Shown here: piece by piece, positions 21,401-35,900 of the stretch
How positions within the stretch are numbered: position 1 is the first letter of the stretch
Layout: every line of letters starts with the position of its first letter
Origin: Ananas comosus
Taxonomy: Eukaryota; Streptophyta; Magnoliopsida; Poales; Bromeliaceae
Length of the DNA: 64,000 nt
Assembly: GCF_001540865.1 (NCBI RefSeq)
Contig: NC_033622.1
Span: 956,504-1,020,503, forward strand
Direction: 5' to 3'
The notes under the pieces: model-generated
The model's database searches: none
What the model was told of the DNA's origin: nothing
What the model saw: the letters and a program-made list of their open reading frames with translations, nothing else
Made by a program: the position numbers and the translations under genes

Positions 21401-24400
21401 AATGGTGACTTGAAATGCTGAGGCATTCTCTGTTCTCAGTTTGTTCATGTTGATACGAAGTTGATGCCATAAAAGAAATAAAATTAAATAAAATTAAAAA
21501 CATATTGTGTTACTTATCACCCCAAAAAAAAGAGAAAAAACTACAGCTGCATTGAACTGGTAATGCGATGAATAATTTCTTTTATTTTCGAATCTGTTAT
21601 TCAGGTTCTGTGAGGATTTTTTTGATATCACTGTATGACATATTATAACTTCAAATGCTGCTGCTCTTTCCTTTCAATAAGGCCAAGATTATCAAAATAA
21701 TCAGCAATATAAATTAGGGGTTGATATACATATGTAGTCAATGTGCTAAGATATGCAACCCCTTCAATGGAGAAGAAAAGGACTTGATATTGAATTACAT
21801 AAGCTTAAAAAGATAATTACCTGGTTATCATTTATTGCTGCTTCCATAAGAAGCTCATCAGCTTCTGCCTGGGCTGAAAAGGGGATTGATCCTGATGAAT
21901 CTGGCCACATGCGTAAATGCAGCCTTTTGACCATATCAAAATCTCCTATTATAGCAAAGGCTCGCATCATTGAAAGATAAAGATGAGGCTTCGGCCTCAA
22001 GTTGTTATTTCTGCCCGCTTGCTTAATTAACTCTCCAAAGATGCAAAGAGCACCTATCACAATTAAGAAAGGAGTGAAAGATAGATTTGGCATTATAGAT
22101 AAAAAAGAGATCTCTATAGAGAGACCAAGATAACAATTATTAATTTATTACAGGAGTAATCTTAGTCACATTTGAAGGCACCCATATCCACATGTAGAAC
22201 ATTATCGTCACCCTAGTTGCCTATTAAGAGCTTCTCTGATACTTAATAAATGGCTGTTAGCATTTAACTGAAGCAAAGAAAATGAAAGAACAATTGATTG
22301 GTCAAAGAATAACTCAAACAAAAATATTGCTTCTTTCCAGAAGAAAAACTTTGAGAAAGATAAGTTACTGCAAATGCCTAAAATATTCAATGACCATTTA
22401 AACTCAACCAGGTTGAGACACTCGAAATTTTTTTTTTAAGTGGTTAGGGAGTAAATAGTGATTCCCTACAATCTATATAACTCAATGAAAAGGCAATAAA
22501 TAAAAAGTTGCCAAATCTGTATGTCACGCAAGATATTATTGAGTAGAATAAGAAATGAAGTTCTTAGTGAGATTGGAAACGTAGTACACCAAAGAGACAT
22601 TTACATTTTAAGTACATTTATAATGGTGAATTAGGTGATTCTTACATCAAACTGGTGCGCTCACCAAGCAAACAGTTCCTCGTCGTGCATGAATAGCAGG
22701 TCACAAGTGGCACTCAATTAATGGAACTTGATGTCTAGGGATAAGGTTTATTTAATATCTTCAACAAAGAATATCTACAATTTTCAACACTTATTAAAAA
22801 TGAAAAGTTTCAGTGAGCCCAACAAGTTCACACATACATGTAAATCAATAACATGATAAGATAGATGACTTTGAATTATAAAGACGGTGCATAAATTACA
22901 CTTGATTGACCCACAAGCCAACAAGGCATCGATCATTGCAGTGTATGCCGTTCTATCAATAGTAAGAAGTGAAGATTTCATCTCCACCACAATCTTCACA
23001 ACTGAAAGCAGGTCTTTGCCATTCCCTAAACCCTACACCACATTCAATACATTATTTAACTTGGATAGCGTTAAACACCATTAGCATATATATTCAGTAT
23101 AGCCAAGTAATGAAGTAAAGGAGCATAATGACAAATTTTTGAAACATAATATTTAGGAACACTTGTTTAACCATTAATTGATTTAAATGCAACAAATGTA
23201 GTTTGATCAAAATAATTCATCCTCATGATTCATCAATACAAGGTGGACTCGCTGCCAGACTGACAAGTCACATGCTTAGTAGCACCTTCTTATTATTCTC
23301 CTATACTCGTATAAATTACAACAGAAAAAAAAAGTTCATAAATTATTTTTAGCTTACAGCATGAGGACAACTAGAACAAATATTGTATTAAGATGATGAA
23401 CGTGATTTGCCAAAGAATCATGAAAGCATGAACAGTTTGATTTGTTACACGACATATCCCGACATTCTTAGATAGTAGGCATGATCTAGTAACCCAATAT
23501 AATTATGTTATGCTAGGAAGTAGAAAGCTTATCCTAAGCCAGCAGTGAGAGTAAGAAGTAAAATTTGCAGTCCTAGATATGTTTGAGGAAGAGGATTTAC
23601 GAAAAGCTAACTTTTGTCCGTAAATGCACTGCTTCAAATAATAAGAGAAAATGAATCAAACTAAAGTTTGATAACTTGAAGTAGGATGCTAACTGAAGAG
23701 CAGGAAAAAAATGTGAAAACTGCACCCAGCCATCATAGAAAGTACCTTAAGCAAAGTTGTGTAAGTAACAGCATCTGGAAGGAGCTCATAGCTATTATAC
23801 TTCCTAGCTTCTTCCTGCAACATAGCATGAGTAAATTTTCATCAAACCACAGCATATATTGTAAGTAAGAAAACCAACATTGTAGCTAAAAACTGGCCTT
23901 TTAAATATTTGCTTGACACCTTCATTTCTGCAAGTAACTGAATAGCCTTATCAATTTCTCCAGATCTTACACATGCCGAAACAAGAGTATTATAGGTCAA
24001 TATATCAGGCTTCAATCCTTGACGTAGTATCTCATCTCTAACAGTTAAAGCACCCAGGGGGAAATTGGTGTTTATATATCCCTGTATGGGAATGGAGAAT
24101 CATAACAAATGGTATAAAATTACAAACCTTGACAGTTCAAATGATCTAAATGCATGTTATATTGGTTTAACTATTGAACAGTATAGGAATAAAGATCAGC
24201 ATAACAGAGAGTCAATAGGCTACCTTCATCAGTAAGTTGTAAAGTAAGACGGGGTTACCCTCTTGATGAAGTACATGACGGCAACGCGCAACAAGAGCAT
24301 TTGCACGACGCATATCTCCTGCAGGAAAACAGGTGTGAGCAAGCAGCTTTGAAGCCTCTTTTTTGTAAGGTCAAGCAATCAATAAATATGGCACAAATGC

Positions 24401-25862
24401 TTTGTGAGTTACTAAAGAGAAAAAGTAATCATGATTATACAAGCTAAGGATGGTTTGCTTAATAACCATTGCATGTAATAAGTAATCAACACCCGTAATA
24501 GTGGTTTCTCAGTATCTTTGATACTTTGATAATACAATGTACACACGTTTGTTATGCATATTGAAGCACAATTTGTCTATCTGGAGTTCGAATTTGCTCT
24601 TCGAATAAAAGATGGATTTAAAGAAATAAAAAGATTTATAAGTATGGATGACTCAAGAAATGTCAAGTTATGTTTTAGCTATTTTTCTAATCTAAGTTGA
24701 ACTTTGTTAATCTCTCTCCTTTCCGCTTTCTATTCTGTAGCCCATATTATGTGCCTTGCCACACTTCCTCAGTGAAAAACATGGAATAACACTCAAAAGT
24801 TTGTGGCTCAAATCCAGACATCGCCAACATTTTTTATAAACAAAAATCAGCAATCTTCTTATGTACATCAAACATCTTCGCATGAGATTATGTCCGTAGT
24901 TTTCAGTATTTCTTCATCTCAACATGGTATGCATTTCGTATGATGACAAAGTGCATTAATATGATTAGCAACCTTAAAAGGTTATATGGAATATAATTGT
25001 GCAAAGAAAGGAAACCAAACATTCCAAGGCAATCAAAGAAAAGAATCTCTATTAAATCTGTTGCAAAATAACAAACATACTTCCAAGAATGCCATGATAG
25101 TAATCTAGCAAGAAATAGATCAAACAAACCTGCTTCAAGAATAGCATTTAACAGACCATAGATGACTTGAGGTGATAATCGCGGATTCCTGGCAGCAGTC
25201 CCTAGATCAACAGATTCAAGAATGTGGAATGCTTCGTCAACCCTCCGGGCCTTGCCTAAACCCTTCACAAAATCAATTTTAGGTATGAAAGCCGCACACG
25301 CCATAGAACACATGCATCCCCAAAGACCGTAATTTGATCTAAGTTAACTAATGAAGGAAATGAAGGGAAGAGAATACCTTCAACAAGATCCCAAAAGAGA
25401 CGCTATCGACTCCGCCATTCGCCCTCTTCGACATCTCGTCGAAGATCCTGATAGCGGAATCCACATCTCCGCAGTGGACGCAGGCCTCCATGACTGCATT
25501 CATCACGATCGTGTTCATCTCCCCATATCTCTCCTTCGCGACCTCCACTTCCTCAAATATCTACGAGTAAACCCCAAAAGATTTATATCACAAGCAAAGC
25601 CGAGGAAAAGATCAACTCGATCTCAAACCTGATCCAGTTGCCTCCGCCGCGTGAGATCGACGATTCGAGAGGTGAGGCGACGGAGATTGGGAGCGGAGTG
25701 GGGTTTTGAGGGAGTCGAGAGGGCTCTCCGCACGCGGCGAGCGGAGGAAGGGGCTGGGGACGAGGAGGAGCGAGGAGGAAGGGAGAGGAATGGGGGATTG
25801 GGGGAAACTAGGGTTTCTTGGAGAGGAGGGGAGAGGGAGTGGAACCTTAATAGCCGCGGCAT
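18474..25862 (-). CDS. CBSPPR1: PPR protein with C-terminal CBS domains (CBSPPR1-like)
   Basis: Twelve exons on the minus strand: 25862-25629, 25560-25378, 25262-25130, 24318-24224, 24081-23920, 23814-23746, 23032-22900, 22053-21821, 20988-20911, 20474-20406, 20325-20149 and 18752-18474. They join in frame to about 614 residues. Helical PPR repeats (e.g. DILTYNTLVSACVRSGEIDK, DAVTYTTLLK, TAYTAMIDALLACGS) fill the first two thirds. The C-terminus (VPVIDDWGSCIGIVHRCDCI, then DAPLSTVMRGPPPCVTALTS and GRVIDLILEKKYEIIVVV) is a CBS pair. This order matches Arabidopsis At5g10690 from memory. PPR proteins usually bind organelle RNA, and CBS pairs bind adenosyl ligands; joint function here is unknown. 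The basic, Ser/Arg-rich N-terminus could be an organelle targeting peptide. The exon 7 donor is placed after AAGT to keep frame. Confidence 0.9.
19072..19775 (+). mobile_element. SINE (family B) split by a hAT-type MITE
   Basis: The left piece (19072-19101, CGCTCGAGGCCCTGCTGCCT and following) and the right piece (19719-19775, ending in GCAGGTAGCATGCTACCT and A's) together match the family B copy at 50757-50884. The interruption is the element at 19102-19710. Confidence 0.65.
19102..19710. mobile_element. Non-autonomous hAT-type transposon (MITE)
   Basis: A 609-bp element with a perfect 15-bp inverted terminal repeat TAGGGATGCAAACGG and a perfect 8-bp target duplication CTGTAGCC (19094-19101 and 19711-19718), the hAT hallmark. 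Its ends are GC-rich with many GGGGCGG words, while the middle (about 19320-19530) is extremely AT-rich. No transposase is encoded. Confidence 0.88.
19815..19902. repeat. Tandem duplication of a 45-bp unit
   Basis: Two near-identical adjacent copies containing AATGCTTCTTCTGATTGTCA. The unit is a multiple of three, so one frame repeats NFKNASSDCQHDHIG twice, but nothing else suggests a gene. It lies in the last intron of the PPR-CBS gene. Confidence 0.85.
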
Positions 25863-26943
25863 CGCTTCTTCGGGGCTTCGATAATGCGGATTCTTTCTAC
25901 ACAATGCATGGAGAAGAAGGAGACGTATAAACGGATAAGGAAGGTTGGGGGAGTCGCCGACCGTTGATTTTTTTTGGCGGCGTCGGGTCGTAGGGATATT
26001 TGGGTTAATTTTTAAAATTATTTTTTAATCTTGAACAAATAATTAATTTTTTTTTAAATAAATGCTACCTGTTCACCCAGGTGCGTGTGTAAAACTAATA
26101 TTTTTGTCGCTCTAAATTTTATAAATATCTAATAAATTATAATAGTTAAAAAGTCAATCGGACTAAAAATAAATAAATATTTGGATAGTGGATGTAAAAT
26201 AACTACACAGAAAAAGTACTATTTGCGAAATATATAAATATTTTATTCTCACAAAGTTGAGAAAAAAAAAATATAAACAAAAGGTTTACAGTTCAGCTTT
26301 AGTTAAAATTTTTGCTAGTTTTGTTGCCATGTAAAACTATTCAAAGAATATTTTATTGCAAGAAATATACTCATTTTAAAAAATTCCATTCAAAAAATAT
26401 TTTTGCAAGAATTTTAGTTACACTAAGCATGCTTTTATTTTGTTGCCTTTTTGGGATAATTTTAGATCAATAGGTCGAGATTAATGCAAGTTGACTAAGT
26501 GAATGTGTCTCGTAAAAATGCATTTATGCGGACATAATAATACTAATCATAAAATAACAAAATGCTGTATTTATCATTTTGTCGTTTAAAAATTAAAAAA
26601 AATAATTTTTTGGCAATTTTGTTCATAGGTGAATCTTTACAAAAACTTAAAACAAAGATTTCTACCATTTTAAATACCTTGCAAATAGTCTATAGTACAG
26701 GGCGTTATTTGCAATTTTCCGCATCGGGCTCGTTCACTCAAACAGGAAACAGCAATAAAAGGGCCACATCGCTCTCACGCCTCCTCCCCCGGTTCAGTAG
26801 CGGTTCGATCCCCGCGACTCCGAATCACATCGGAGATCAAAACCATCTCCTCCTCCTCCCCTCCCAGATCTACTCCCTTCTTCTTCCTCCTCCTCGTCCT
26901 CGTCCTCCCCCAAAAATCGAGATCGAGATTGAGATCGACGAAG
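25863..26943. promoter_or_regulatory. Shared divergent intergenic region between the PPR-CBS and RIC1 genes
   Basis: Only 1,081 bp separate the two start codons, which point away from each other. The two edges are GC-rich leaders and the centre (about 26000-26700) is very AT-rich. CAATAAAAGGG at about 26751 is a possible TATA-like element for the plus-strand gene; no clear TATA was seen for the minus-strand gene. A bidirectional promoter is possible but unproven. Confidence 0.4.
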
Positions 26944-29900
26944 ATGTACATGGCCTACGGGTGGCCGCAGGTGATCCCCCTCGATCCCGGCCTCTGCGCC
27001 CCCGCCGCCGCCTCAGCCGCCGCCGACCGGGTCGTCTTCTTGAAGGCCACCAACCGCCTCCTCCTCGTCGTCGCCCCCACGCGCCTCGAGCTATGGAGCG
27101 CCTCCCAGGTTGCTCTCCCCCCCCCCCTCCATTTTCCCCCTCTTTGTCCCCTTCTTTGATGCGATTTTGATCTCGAGATCTCTTGGATTGGAGGCGCAGC
27201 ATAAGGTTCGGTTGGGGAAATACGCGAGGGACGCGGACTCGGTGCAGCGGGAGGGCGAGAACTCGCAGGCCGTGTGGAGCGCCGACACCAAGACGATCGC
27301 CGTTCTCGTGAGTGACTCGAGGGTTTGATTCTTTCCGTGTCGTTTCTTGGATCTTTGATGTAGTAGTAGTGTTATGAGTTAGTTTTTTTGGTTCATAATT
27401 TGGATCTTTGATGTAATTGCAATTCGGCATTAAATCAAGTTTAGTGAATCAAGAAACATTATAATTTGCAATTGTATAGCTTCCTAGCAGAAAGTGCTGA
27501 ACTCGTCATTCCTAGAAAGAGCCAAATGTAGCCACAGCAAGGCGGCTAATCTCCTAGGCGTTGTTGTTGTGGTTGACAGTGGACTAATGAATCTACTTTC
27601 GAGAAAACTGATGACTGCAGAATTGTAATTAGGAGAATCCAAACGCCCCCTAGTCATCTGGAACCTTTACTTCTTGTCGAGTCTTTTGTATATATGCAGC
27701 TAATATTGTCATTTCTCCATTATATCATATTGACCTCTTCCACTGTTCTGTTATATGTCATATTGTGTGAACGTATCCTCTGTTGCATGCATGTCATAGA
27801 ATTATTGTCACTCTTCATATCCTATAACTTCTCGAAATGAGATAGGAATAAAATCTGTCTCGTAGCTTACAGTCCATTGTCTAAGCAAACAGAAAGGGAA
27901 TGCCAGTAGCATCCTACAGTGTGACCTCATAACTTTGTTCACATCCCGTTGCTACTGTTCGTTCCAACTTTCTAGAATAGATGTATAATATCAGCAATAT
28001 TGTACTTACGATCATTTCAAAACATAGTTATGCACTTCAACTTGAAATGAGAAACCACATTGTTCCCTATAAAGCTGTCTGTTTGTTTAAGGCAGTTTTT
28101 GTTTGTCAATGCCTTAGGCTTCACTATCAGGCTTTTCTTCTGATTTGATGACTTTGGCGAGGATTTTACGAAAGGAAATTGCAAGCATGGGAGGTCAAAA
28201 TTCTTTGTATTTGGCCAGATACTCGTATAGAATGTGTCTCTAAAGAAAAAAGAACTGAAATTTCAAACCCTATGAGTACCTCAGAATAGAAAAATATCCA
28301 TGATATTTTTCTAGTGCATCGAAATTCATAACGTCCTATTCATTTTACTGCGAAATATTGCATATTATACCTTTTTCTTTATTTGAAACTATTGGAAATG
28401 GTTGGATGCTTTAATTCAAAAGGTGCAGCCCAATATTTTGATCAATTTAATCTAATCTTCTGTTGTAAAACATATTTGTATCTTCCTAGAAGAATTCTGA
28501 ACCAGTTATGCCCCTTCTCATTTAATTATGCAGTCTAGTTTCTTAGTTTGTTTCTTCTGCTGCAGACTTCTTCATCTTATCTCCATATATACAAGGTCCA
28601 TATCTCTGGAAAGAGACTGATTATAGGAGGCAAGCAACTTCCTGGGCTCTTTCTCACTAATATTTCCCTAGTTATAATTGAGAAGGCGCCCTTTTCCGAG
28701 GAAAACTTTGTAACGTATGACTTTTCTCTTACTTTCCTATGTCATCATATCAGATAGTTAAAATGCTAACCTGTTTACTACTTTTCCTGTTTATTCGTCA
28801 GGAGCAACTTTGTGTGTGACAGCAAAAACATGCTTATAGGACTTTCTAATGGGAAGCTACAGCTTCTGTCCTGGAACGGGGAGGTATATTTAGAAACATT
28901 TGTCAACTCTCTTAATTGTGATACTTCAAAATAGTGCAGCAGCTTTTCCTGCTTCTCGAGCTATACATTTAAGACAGTAAATGATTTTCCAATTTTGTTT
29001 ATATTTCCAGTTCTCTGGCAGCTTCGATCTTTGTTGTGACACGAGTGCCTCTGAGAATGTGAATCCATTGCAGCATTCTTCAGCACCTGAGACTTCTAAT
29101 CATTGCTGCCCACATAGTTCTGCAGTCATCCAACTCGAGTTATCAATGCAATTGAGGTTGCTGGTGGTTTTGTATTCTGGCTGTCAGATTGCATTGTGCT
29201 CGATTAGCAAAAAGGGTCTAAAGCAAACAAATAGTATTAAAGTTGAAAGATTCTTAAACACAGATGATGCTATGTGTGCTTCTATAGCTTCAGATCAGCA
29301 GATTCTTGCTGTTGGTTGTAGCAGAGGTGTCATTGAACTGTATGACCTTGCTGAAAATGTGCGGCATCTTCGGACAATATCTTTGTATGATTGGGGGTAA
29401 GTCTTAAATGGCTGGTTGGATTTTGAGCTGCTATTATTATAGCCTAATTTATACTTAGTAGATTAAACCTTGCAGTCTAAAGGCTTAAAACAGGCAAGAT
29501 TTATGGTTCTAACTTGGAGTTGAAATTAATGCTGCCTTTGTGCTGAAGTCAGTTATAATGGCTGAAGAACAGTAGTGTGAAGGACATTATTTTTATTATT
29601 ATCATGAGAGTTTTTAGCCTGGTATCATCGGTCATGCTAAAATGCGCAGCAGTTAGGACTTAGGATCATGGTATAAATGTATCATTTCTGTTTCTAGGTT
29701 TTGCAGATTCACTACAAAGTTGTGATTGCTAGATGGATGTACTAGTTTTATTTTTTAATTATTTTTTTAAGCAAATTTTTTCTTCAGAACTGTTGACTTT
29801 TTAACTGATAACCACTAACCTCATGCAATATGTGAATAGACAACCTGTTACTTTTCTGTTATTGTTTCCTGTCTCTATGAGTATTTCATATATGGGGAAG

Positions 29901-32900
29901 AATGTGGGGGGGCAGTTTGATAAATCAGTCTTGTTATTATTCTGGTAAACAGCACAGGTTAGTTTCAGTGTTTCACAAATGAATCTGGCTTTAAGGTGTA
30001 AATAAAATATGGACTATGGAACTTGTGGAAAATTTGAAGTTACTTTTATATGAGATGGCATTCGTATTACACTCTTGGGGTAAATCATCTGATCTTATTC
30101 TAAGTTTTATTAAGTGATAACAAGCAATACTGATAATATCCTATTCTAAATGTGAACTTTCTATCGTCTGCCACTTTTCCTTCTATTGGCCCTCAAATGT
30201 CTGGAAAAAAAATTTATGATAGTTATCATTTCTTACTAATGTTGTACTGTACTAACTTTTATATGATTGCCTACTATTAAATCTTATAGGTACTCCATGG
30301 AAGATACTGGACCTGTTACCTGTATTTCTTGGACACCTGACAATTGTGCTTTTGCTGTTGGTTGGAAATTTAGAGGACTTGCTGTTTGGTCTGCATCAGG
30401 ATGCCGTTTAATGTGCACAATACGTCAAATTGGAATGAGTTCTGCTTCATCCCCAGTGGTGAGACCTAATTCAGATTTGAAATTTGAGCCTCTTATGAGT
30501 GGAACCTCACTGGTGCAATGGGATGAATATGGGTATAAGCTGTTTGCTGTTGAAGAAGGCTCATCAGAGAGGATTATTGCCTTCTCATTTGGCAAATGCT
30601 GTCTTAACAGAGGTCTTTCAGGAACAACATATGCTCGGCAAATTATTTATGGTGATGACAGGGTTCTCTTAGTGCAGCCTGATGATACAGATGAACTCAA
30701 GATGTTGCATCTCAATCTTCCGGTTAGGTTTTCTACTTCAAAACATTGCTTTAATGCTAAATTCATTATCTCCTTTACTGATATGGTGGCTTTGTGGAAG
30801 CAGGTCTCATATATTTCGCAAAATTGGCCAGTTTTACATGTAGTGGCTAGTAAAGATGGTATGTATTTAGCAGTCGCAGGTCTTCATGGGCTCATCCTCT
30901 ATGACTTGCGCTCCAAGAGATGGCGTGTATTTGGAGATGTTACTCAAGAACAGAAAATTGAGTGCAAAGGGTTGTTGTGGCTAGGAAAAATTATTGTTGT
31001 GTGCAACTACATCAATTCTTCAGACACGTGAGAATATTTCATTCTGTTTTTCACACCTACTTATCTCTTGGCATTACAAGTTCTACATTATATGCTTTGC
31101 GATTAAAGGAGTTAAGTAATGCCTTGTAGGTATGAGTTATTATTTTTTCCAAGATATCATCTTGATCATAGCTCCCTACTTCTTCGCAAGACACTACTTG
31201 GGAAACCTATGGTCATGGATGTCTTCCAAGATTATATACTTGTTGCTTATCGTCCATTTGATACTCATATATTTCATGTGAAAATTTCGGGCGAATTATC
31301 ACCTTCAACTACTCCCATTTTACAGGTAAATGTTAAGGTTCTGTGCTTAGTTCTTTTTCCTCTAATTGGATTAACAATCTGATCAAGATACTGCTTTTCC
31401 ACTGAGTTATCCTTAGCAAGGAATTTGTTTTATATATTTGTGAAAAATTAAATGAAAAACAGCTTTCTACAGTACGAGAGCTTTCAATTATGAGTGCAAA
31501 GAGCCCTCCTGCATCAATGCGTTTCATTCCAAATCTGGTACCTGAAGGGACTATGAAGATAGTTCAGCAGCCATCTAGGTAAATATTTTTTTTTGCCAAG
31601 AATATGCAATGTAATGTGTGGATCATTATGACTTATGAGTTTGTGTAAACTGCCAGATGCTTGATATTAAGGACAAATGGGGAGCTTTCAGTGCTTGACT
31701 TGGATGATGGACATGAACAAGTACTTACTAACTCAGTCGAGCTATTCTGGGTTACGTGTGGGCACTCAGAGGAGAAGGCAAATCTTATTGAGGAAGTTTC
31801 CTGGCTAGACTATGGTTACCGTGGAATGCAGGTTAGCAAGTGCATTATTCTACATTTCGTCAATTTTAGTACACTCTTGTCATATGTAATATGCCATCTG
31901 TATAATTCTTATTTATGATTATGAAGACAGATGTTGCACCTATTTACTTTCTAATCTAATTTTTAAATGGAAGCTGATCATTGCAGGTCTGGTATCCATC
32001 CCATGGAGTTGATCCTTTTAAACAAGAAGATTTCTTGCAGGTAATTTCATCTTGCTTGCAATCCACAGTTCCACACCATATTTGATCTTGTACAACATGC
32101 TCTTTTGTTCAAGTTATTTTTGTTCTATATAATCAAATCTAAATGCAGCACATTGTTAGATAGAGCTTCGCTTGTTAGCCTTCCAGACATTATTGGAGGT
32201 CAATATATTAACAATTATTTCCTTTGTGGTATTGCTCAGATGTGATAAAACTAAACAGATTTTGCAGTATCACTAGTGACACTAGTCTTGTCACTAGTGC
32301 ACCCTCCTGACCACATCGGACATATTCTCTTTCTTAATTTTAAGAAAATGACTTCATAGTCATGGTTTGCATGATCTCCAGCTCCGTCCGTCTAGCCTTT
32401 AGCCACCTAAAGCATCCCCATGATATTTTTATTATTCTGAGTCTCTGACAAGCCCCTTAAGAATTAATTGAATCTTTTGCTAGTTAAGTTATAGAGTAAC
32501 TTGAACCTAAAAGGTCCTGATTGCTAGAGTATACTTTACCAAGATTCTTTACTTGATTAATGCATCTTCTCTTTCTATTCATGCAAGTACTTTTGTGTTT
32601 AGCAGTTGTTCATTCAATTTCTAGATTTTCATTTAATTTCTATTTGCATTGTGAGAATCGAGTTATCAAGCCATTGGACTTTCAGATAACCAGAGCTTGT
32701 CGTTTTGACTTTATAGTTGGATCCAGAGCTGGAATTTGATCGTGAGGTTTATCCTCTGGGTCTTCTTCCCAATGTTGGGGTTGTTGTTGGTGTTTCTCAG
32801 AGAATGTCGTTTACAGCCACAGAATTTCCATGTTTTGAGCCCACTCCTCAAGCTCAAACTATATTGCATTGTTTATTGCGACATCTTCTTCAGGTACTGA

Positions 32901-35900
32901 CAATTTATCAATTTGTATTTTCCTGCTAAGTTTTTTTTTTTTGTCTGGATCTGAAGTTCTGAATGGCCTGCAATGTGACTAATTTCAGTTAGTAGTTTAT
33001 TGTTTATTTTATTTTATATTATTCTGTAACTTTTGTGAAAGAGATTGATGGCATTTAGTTAAAATTTTTCTTCGCAAAGTATTGATCCTTTTTTAGAAAT
33101 GCTGATGTGTTCTGATCCAACAAGACGTATTGCCTCCCTACTCCCACCCTAATAGATACATGAGAGAATGCAGTGCATGTGGTGTAGGAAAGTATTTATA
33201 GTTTGATCTGTTGAACAAAATAGGGTTAATGGCTTTCTTTGCGGACTTGCTTTTAAGCCTGGTGCCAGCTGAGACCAAAGTTAGAAGTTCTTAAATTAGT
33301 TTAAAAAAACAAACAATATTGTGATACTGAAGGGACTTGTATATATAGAGCAACCAACCATCTAATGGAACTTTTGTGAGTTTGATGTACCTTTAAGTCA
33401 TCTTGTACTATCATGTCTGTTCGACTGTAAAGCATTCTTGTTATCTTCCATGTCTAAAATTTGCTGGGGTAATTATAACTTGATTTTCTTCTTAAGATCG
33501 ACAAGTATTTATATGAATTTATCGCATCTTGTCGTAGATTCTGATTGATCTCACAATATCATGATAAGCTCATTATTGACTTGTTCAGTTGCTCACTCTT
33601 GAATTTGATGATTTTTTTGTTTGGTATCTATAGGTTTAATATGATTTTTATATGAGATCCTTATTGTGCATCTCTGATTTTTTTTTCCCCCCCCTCTTGT
33701 GCTCCTTTCTTTTCATTAGAGGGACAAAAGGGAAGAAGCATTGCGGCTGGCATGCTTATCAGCAGAGAAACCTCACTTTTCGCATTGCTTAGAGTGGCTT
33801 TTATTCACTGTATTTGATGCTGAGATATCAAGGTATCCTATATCCAATCCACTATAGAGATTATTGATTGATCTGCTTTATGCAATTCAACTGGGAGTTA
33901 AATCTGTTATTCATATCTCTTATTGGTACCCTCATATAATGCTGCAGATAATACTCCTTAACACGCTAAAAATAACCACCTTCTCTTAAATGAAATGACA
34001 AGGAAAAATGTAAGTTCATCAGCATGAGGATCATAATGCTTTACCCTGCCATAATGTACTACAATGTTCTTCCATGAGTTGCTAGCTCCAACATTGCTCA
34101 TCAAATAATATTTGTGGGGAACCTACTCTTCTTTTTATTTTTTTTTTCTTTTTCTTATTTCAGTTTTCCGATTCTATTGGTAACATACATTTCATATTTT
34201 ATCTATGCTTCTTTAAGCGTGTCTTGAAAGTGTGTCAGACTTGTAGGGGAGGAAGTCATTCATCCATGTTGATTGTTGACATATATTTACTCGACTAAAA
34301 GCCACTTCGGTATAGAAGGGAGCTAAGATATTGGAACTTAATCTACTGTATATCACTTGGTGGAAGGTGTTAAATTTTGCATTTTATTTTGCAGTTTTCT
34401 AATTAAAGAACATACTCAAATCTCTTAGCCAAATGTCAAATGTAAAATAAAGATGTACTCCTCTTAACATGTCCGAGAAGAGAATTGGTAAATATTTCAG
34501 TTGTAAAGATCCTGTGAAGTTGAACTGAATTTATAATATTGCTTATTTCTCGTACTATCTTCATCATAGGCTAATCTCCTATCCTCTATATATCTTATTT
34601 TGAGTCTTGGAGTTCTTTTTTCCACTGTATAAGTCTGGCAGCTAACACGATTAAGTGCCTCTCAGCTGTAAGATTAATATTTCCCAAGCAATTAGCGGAC
34701 TTGGTAATAATTTCATTGTCTCCTGTGCATTATGCTCCCTCACCCTGTCATAATTCTTGGTTTTGTTGAATTTCTGATGTCAGGCAAAGTGCAAGCAGAA
34801 ATCAGCTCTCAAGTAATTCACTTCTAGAGAAGACATGCGATTTAATAAAAAAATTTCCTGAATATGTGGACGTGGTTGTTAGCGTTGCAAGGAAGACTGA
34901 TGGCAGACACTGGGCAGATCTTTTCTCTGCTGCTGGAAGATCCACCGAGTATGTTGTACCTTACTATGATGAAAAAAATTGAGAATCAGTCATGTAGGGC
35001 TTATGGCCTCGCTTTAGCTGCACTCTGATCAATGTTAAAATATGCTGAGCAAGTTCGCGCTTTTACTGCTAGAAGACATTTTACATTATTCTTATGCAAC
35101 AGCACTCTGTTTTACTCTCTTTGTGGTTTGTTCTCTCTTATTTCAGGAATTTAGAAATTCTGTGTGCACCTAAATCCTGAATTACTTTAAATAATCCTGT
35201 CAATTCAATGGCACCACTACTGCTCATTGTTAGTTACTCTGTTCGCTGCTATGACTCATGCATATGAACTTGTTTGTGGAATCCTGAGATTGTGACAAAT
35301 TAGAGTGATGCTTGAGAATTATTGTCAAATGAATCTTCAAAAATTCAATCATATACAAAATGTTCTGCATGCTTACATATAATTAAAGCTCCAATTAATC
35401 TAACTATGAAAATCATTGTTTCTTGCCAGGTTTTGCATACTGTTTACTGTAGTCATGAAAATCAAATCACTATTGTTAAAGTCCTGTCCTATTCACCTTG
35501 TTATAGCAAATAATGGTAACTTTGCCATTTAGGTTGTTCGAAGAATGCTTCCAGCGAAGATGGTACAGGACAGCTGCTTGTTATATACTGGTATGCTTAG
35601 TATCTTCATGTAGATCTCATTTTTGTTGAAACCACAAAATGTTCTGCTCCTCTTCTTAGGAAGAGGTTAGTTCTTATATTGTGTTGTTTTTGGCTGTTTT
35701 ATTTCTGGACGAACAATCTGGCGAGTACCTTCCTTTGAATTATCCAATTAGTACTTTATCATTAAATCCTGAACTTCTGTTATTCAAAAGCTTTCTGTGG
35801 TGTGCCAGTGATTTGTTAAATTTTGTATGTGATGCATATTAAATGGATTTTAAATTTGTATTGTTCGTCAAAAGTTGGGCAAAACTTGTGTTGATTGCTG

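Noticed and set aside
26562..27170. 202-codon frame covering the RIC1 leader and first exon
   Set aside because: It is in a different frame from the MYMAYGWPQV start and turns into Arg/Pro-rich sequence typical of an off-frame GC-rich exon.
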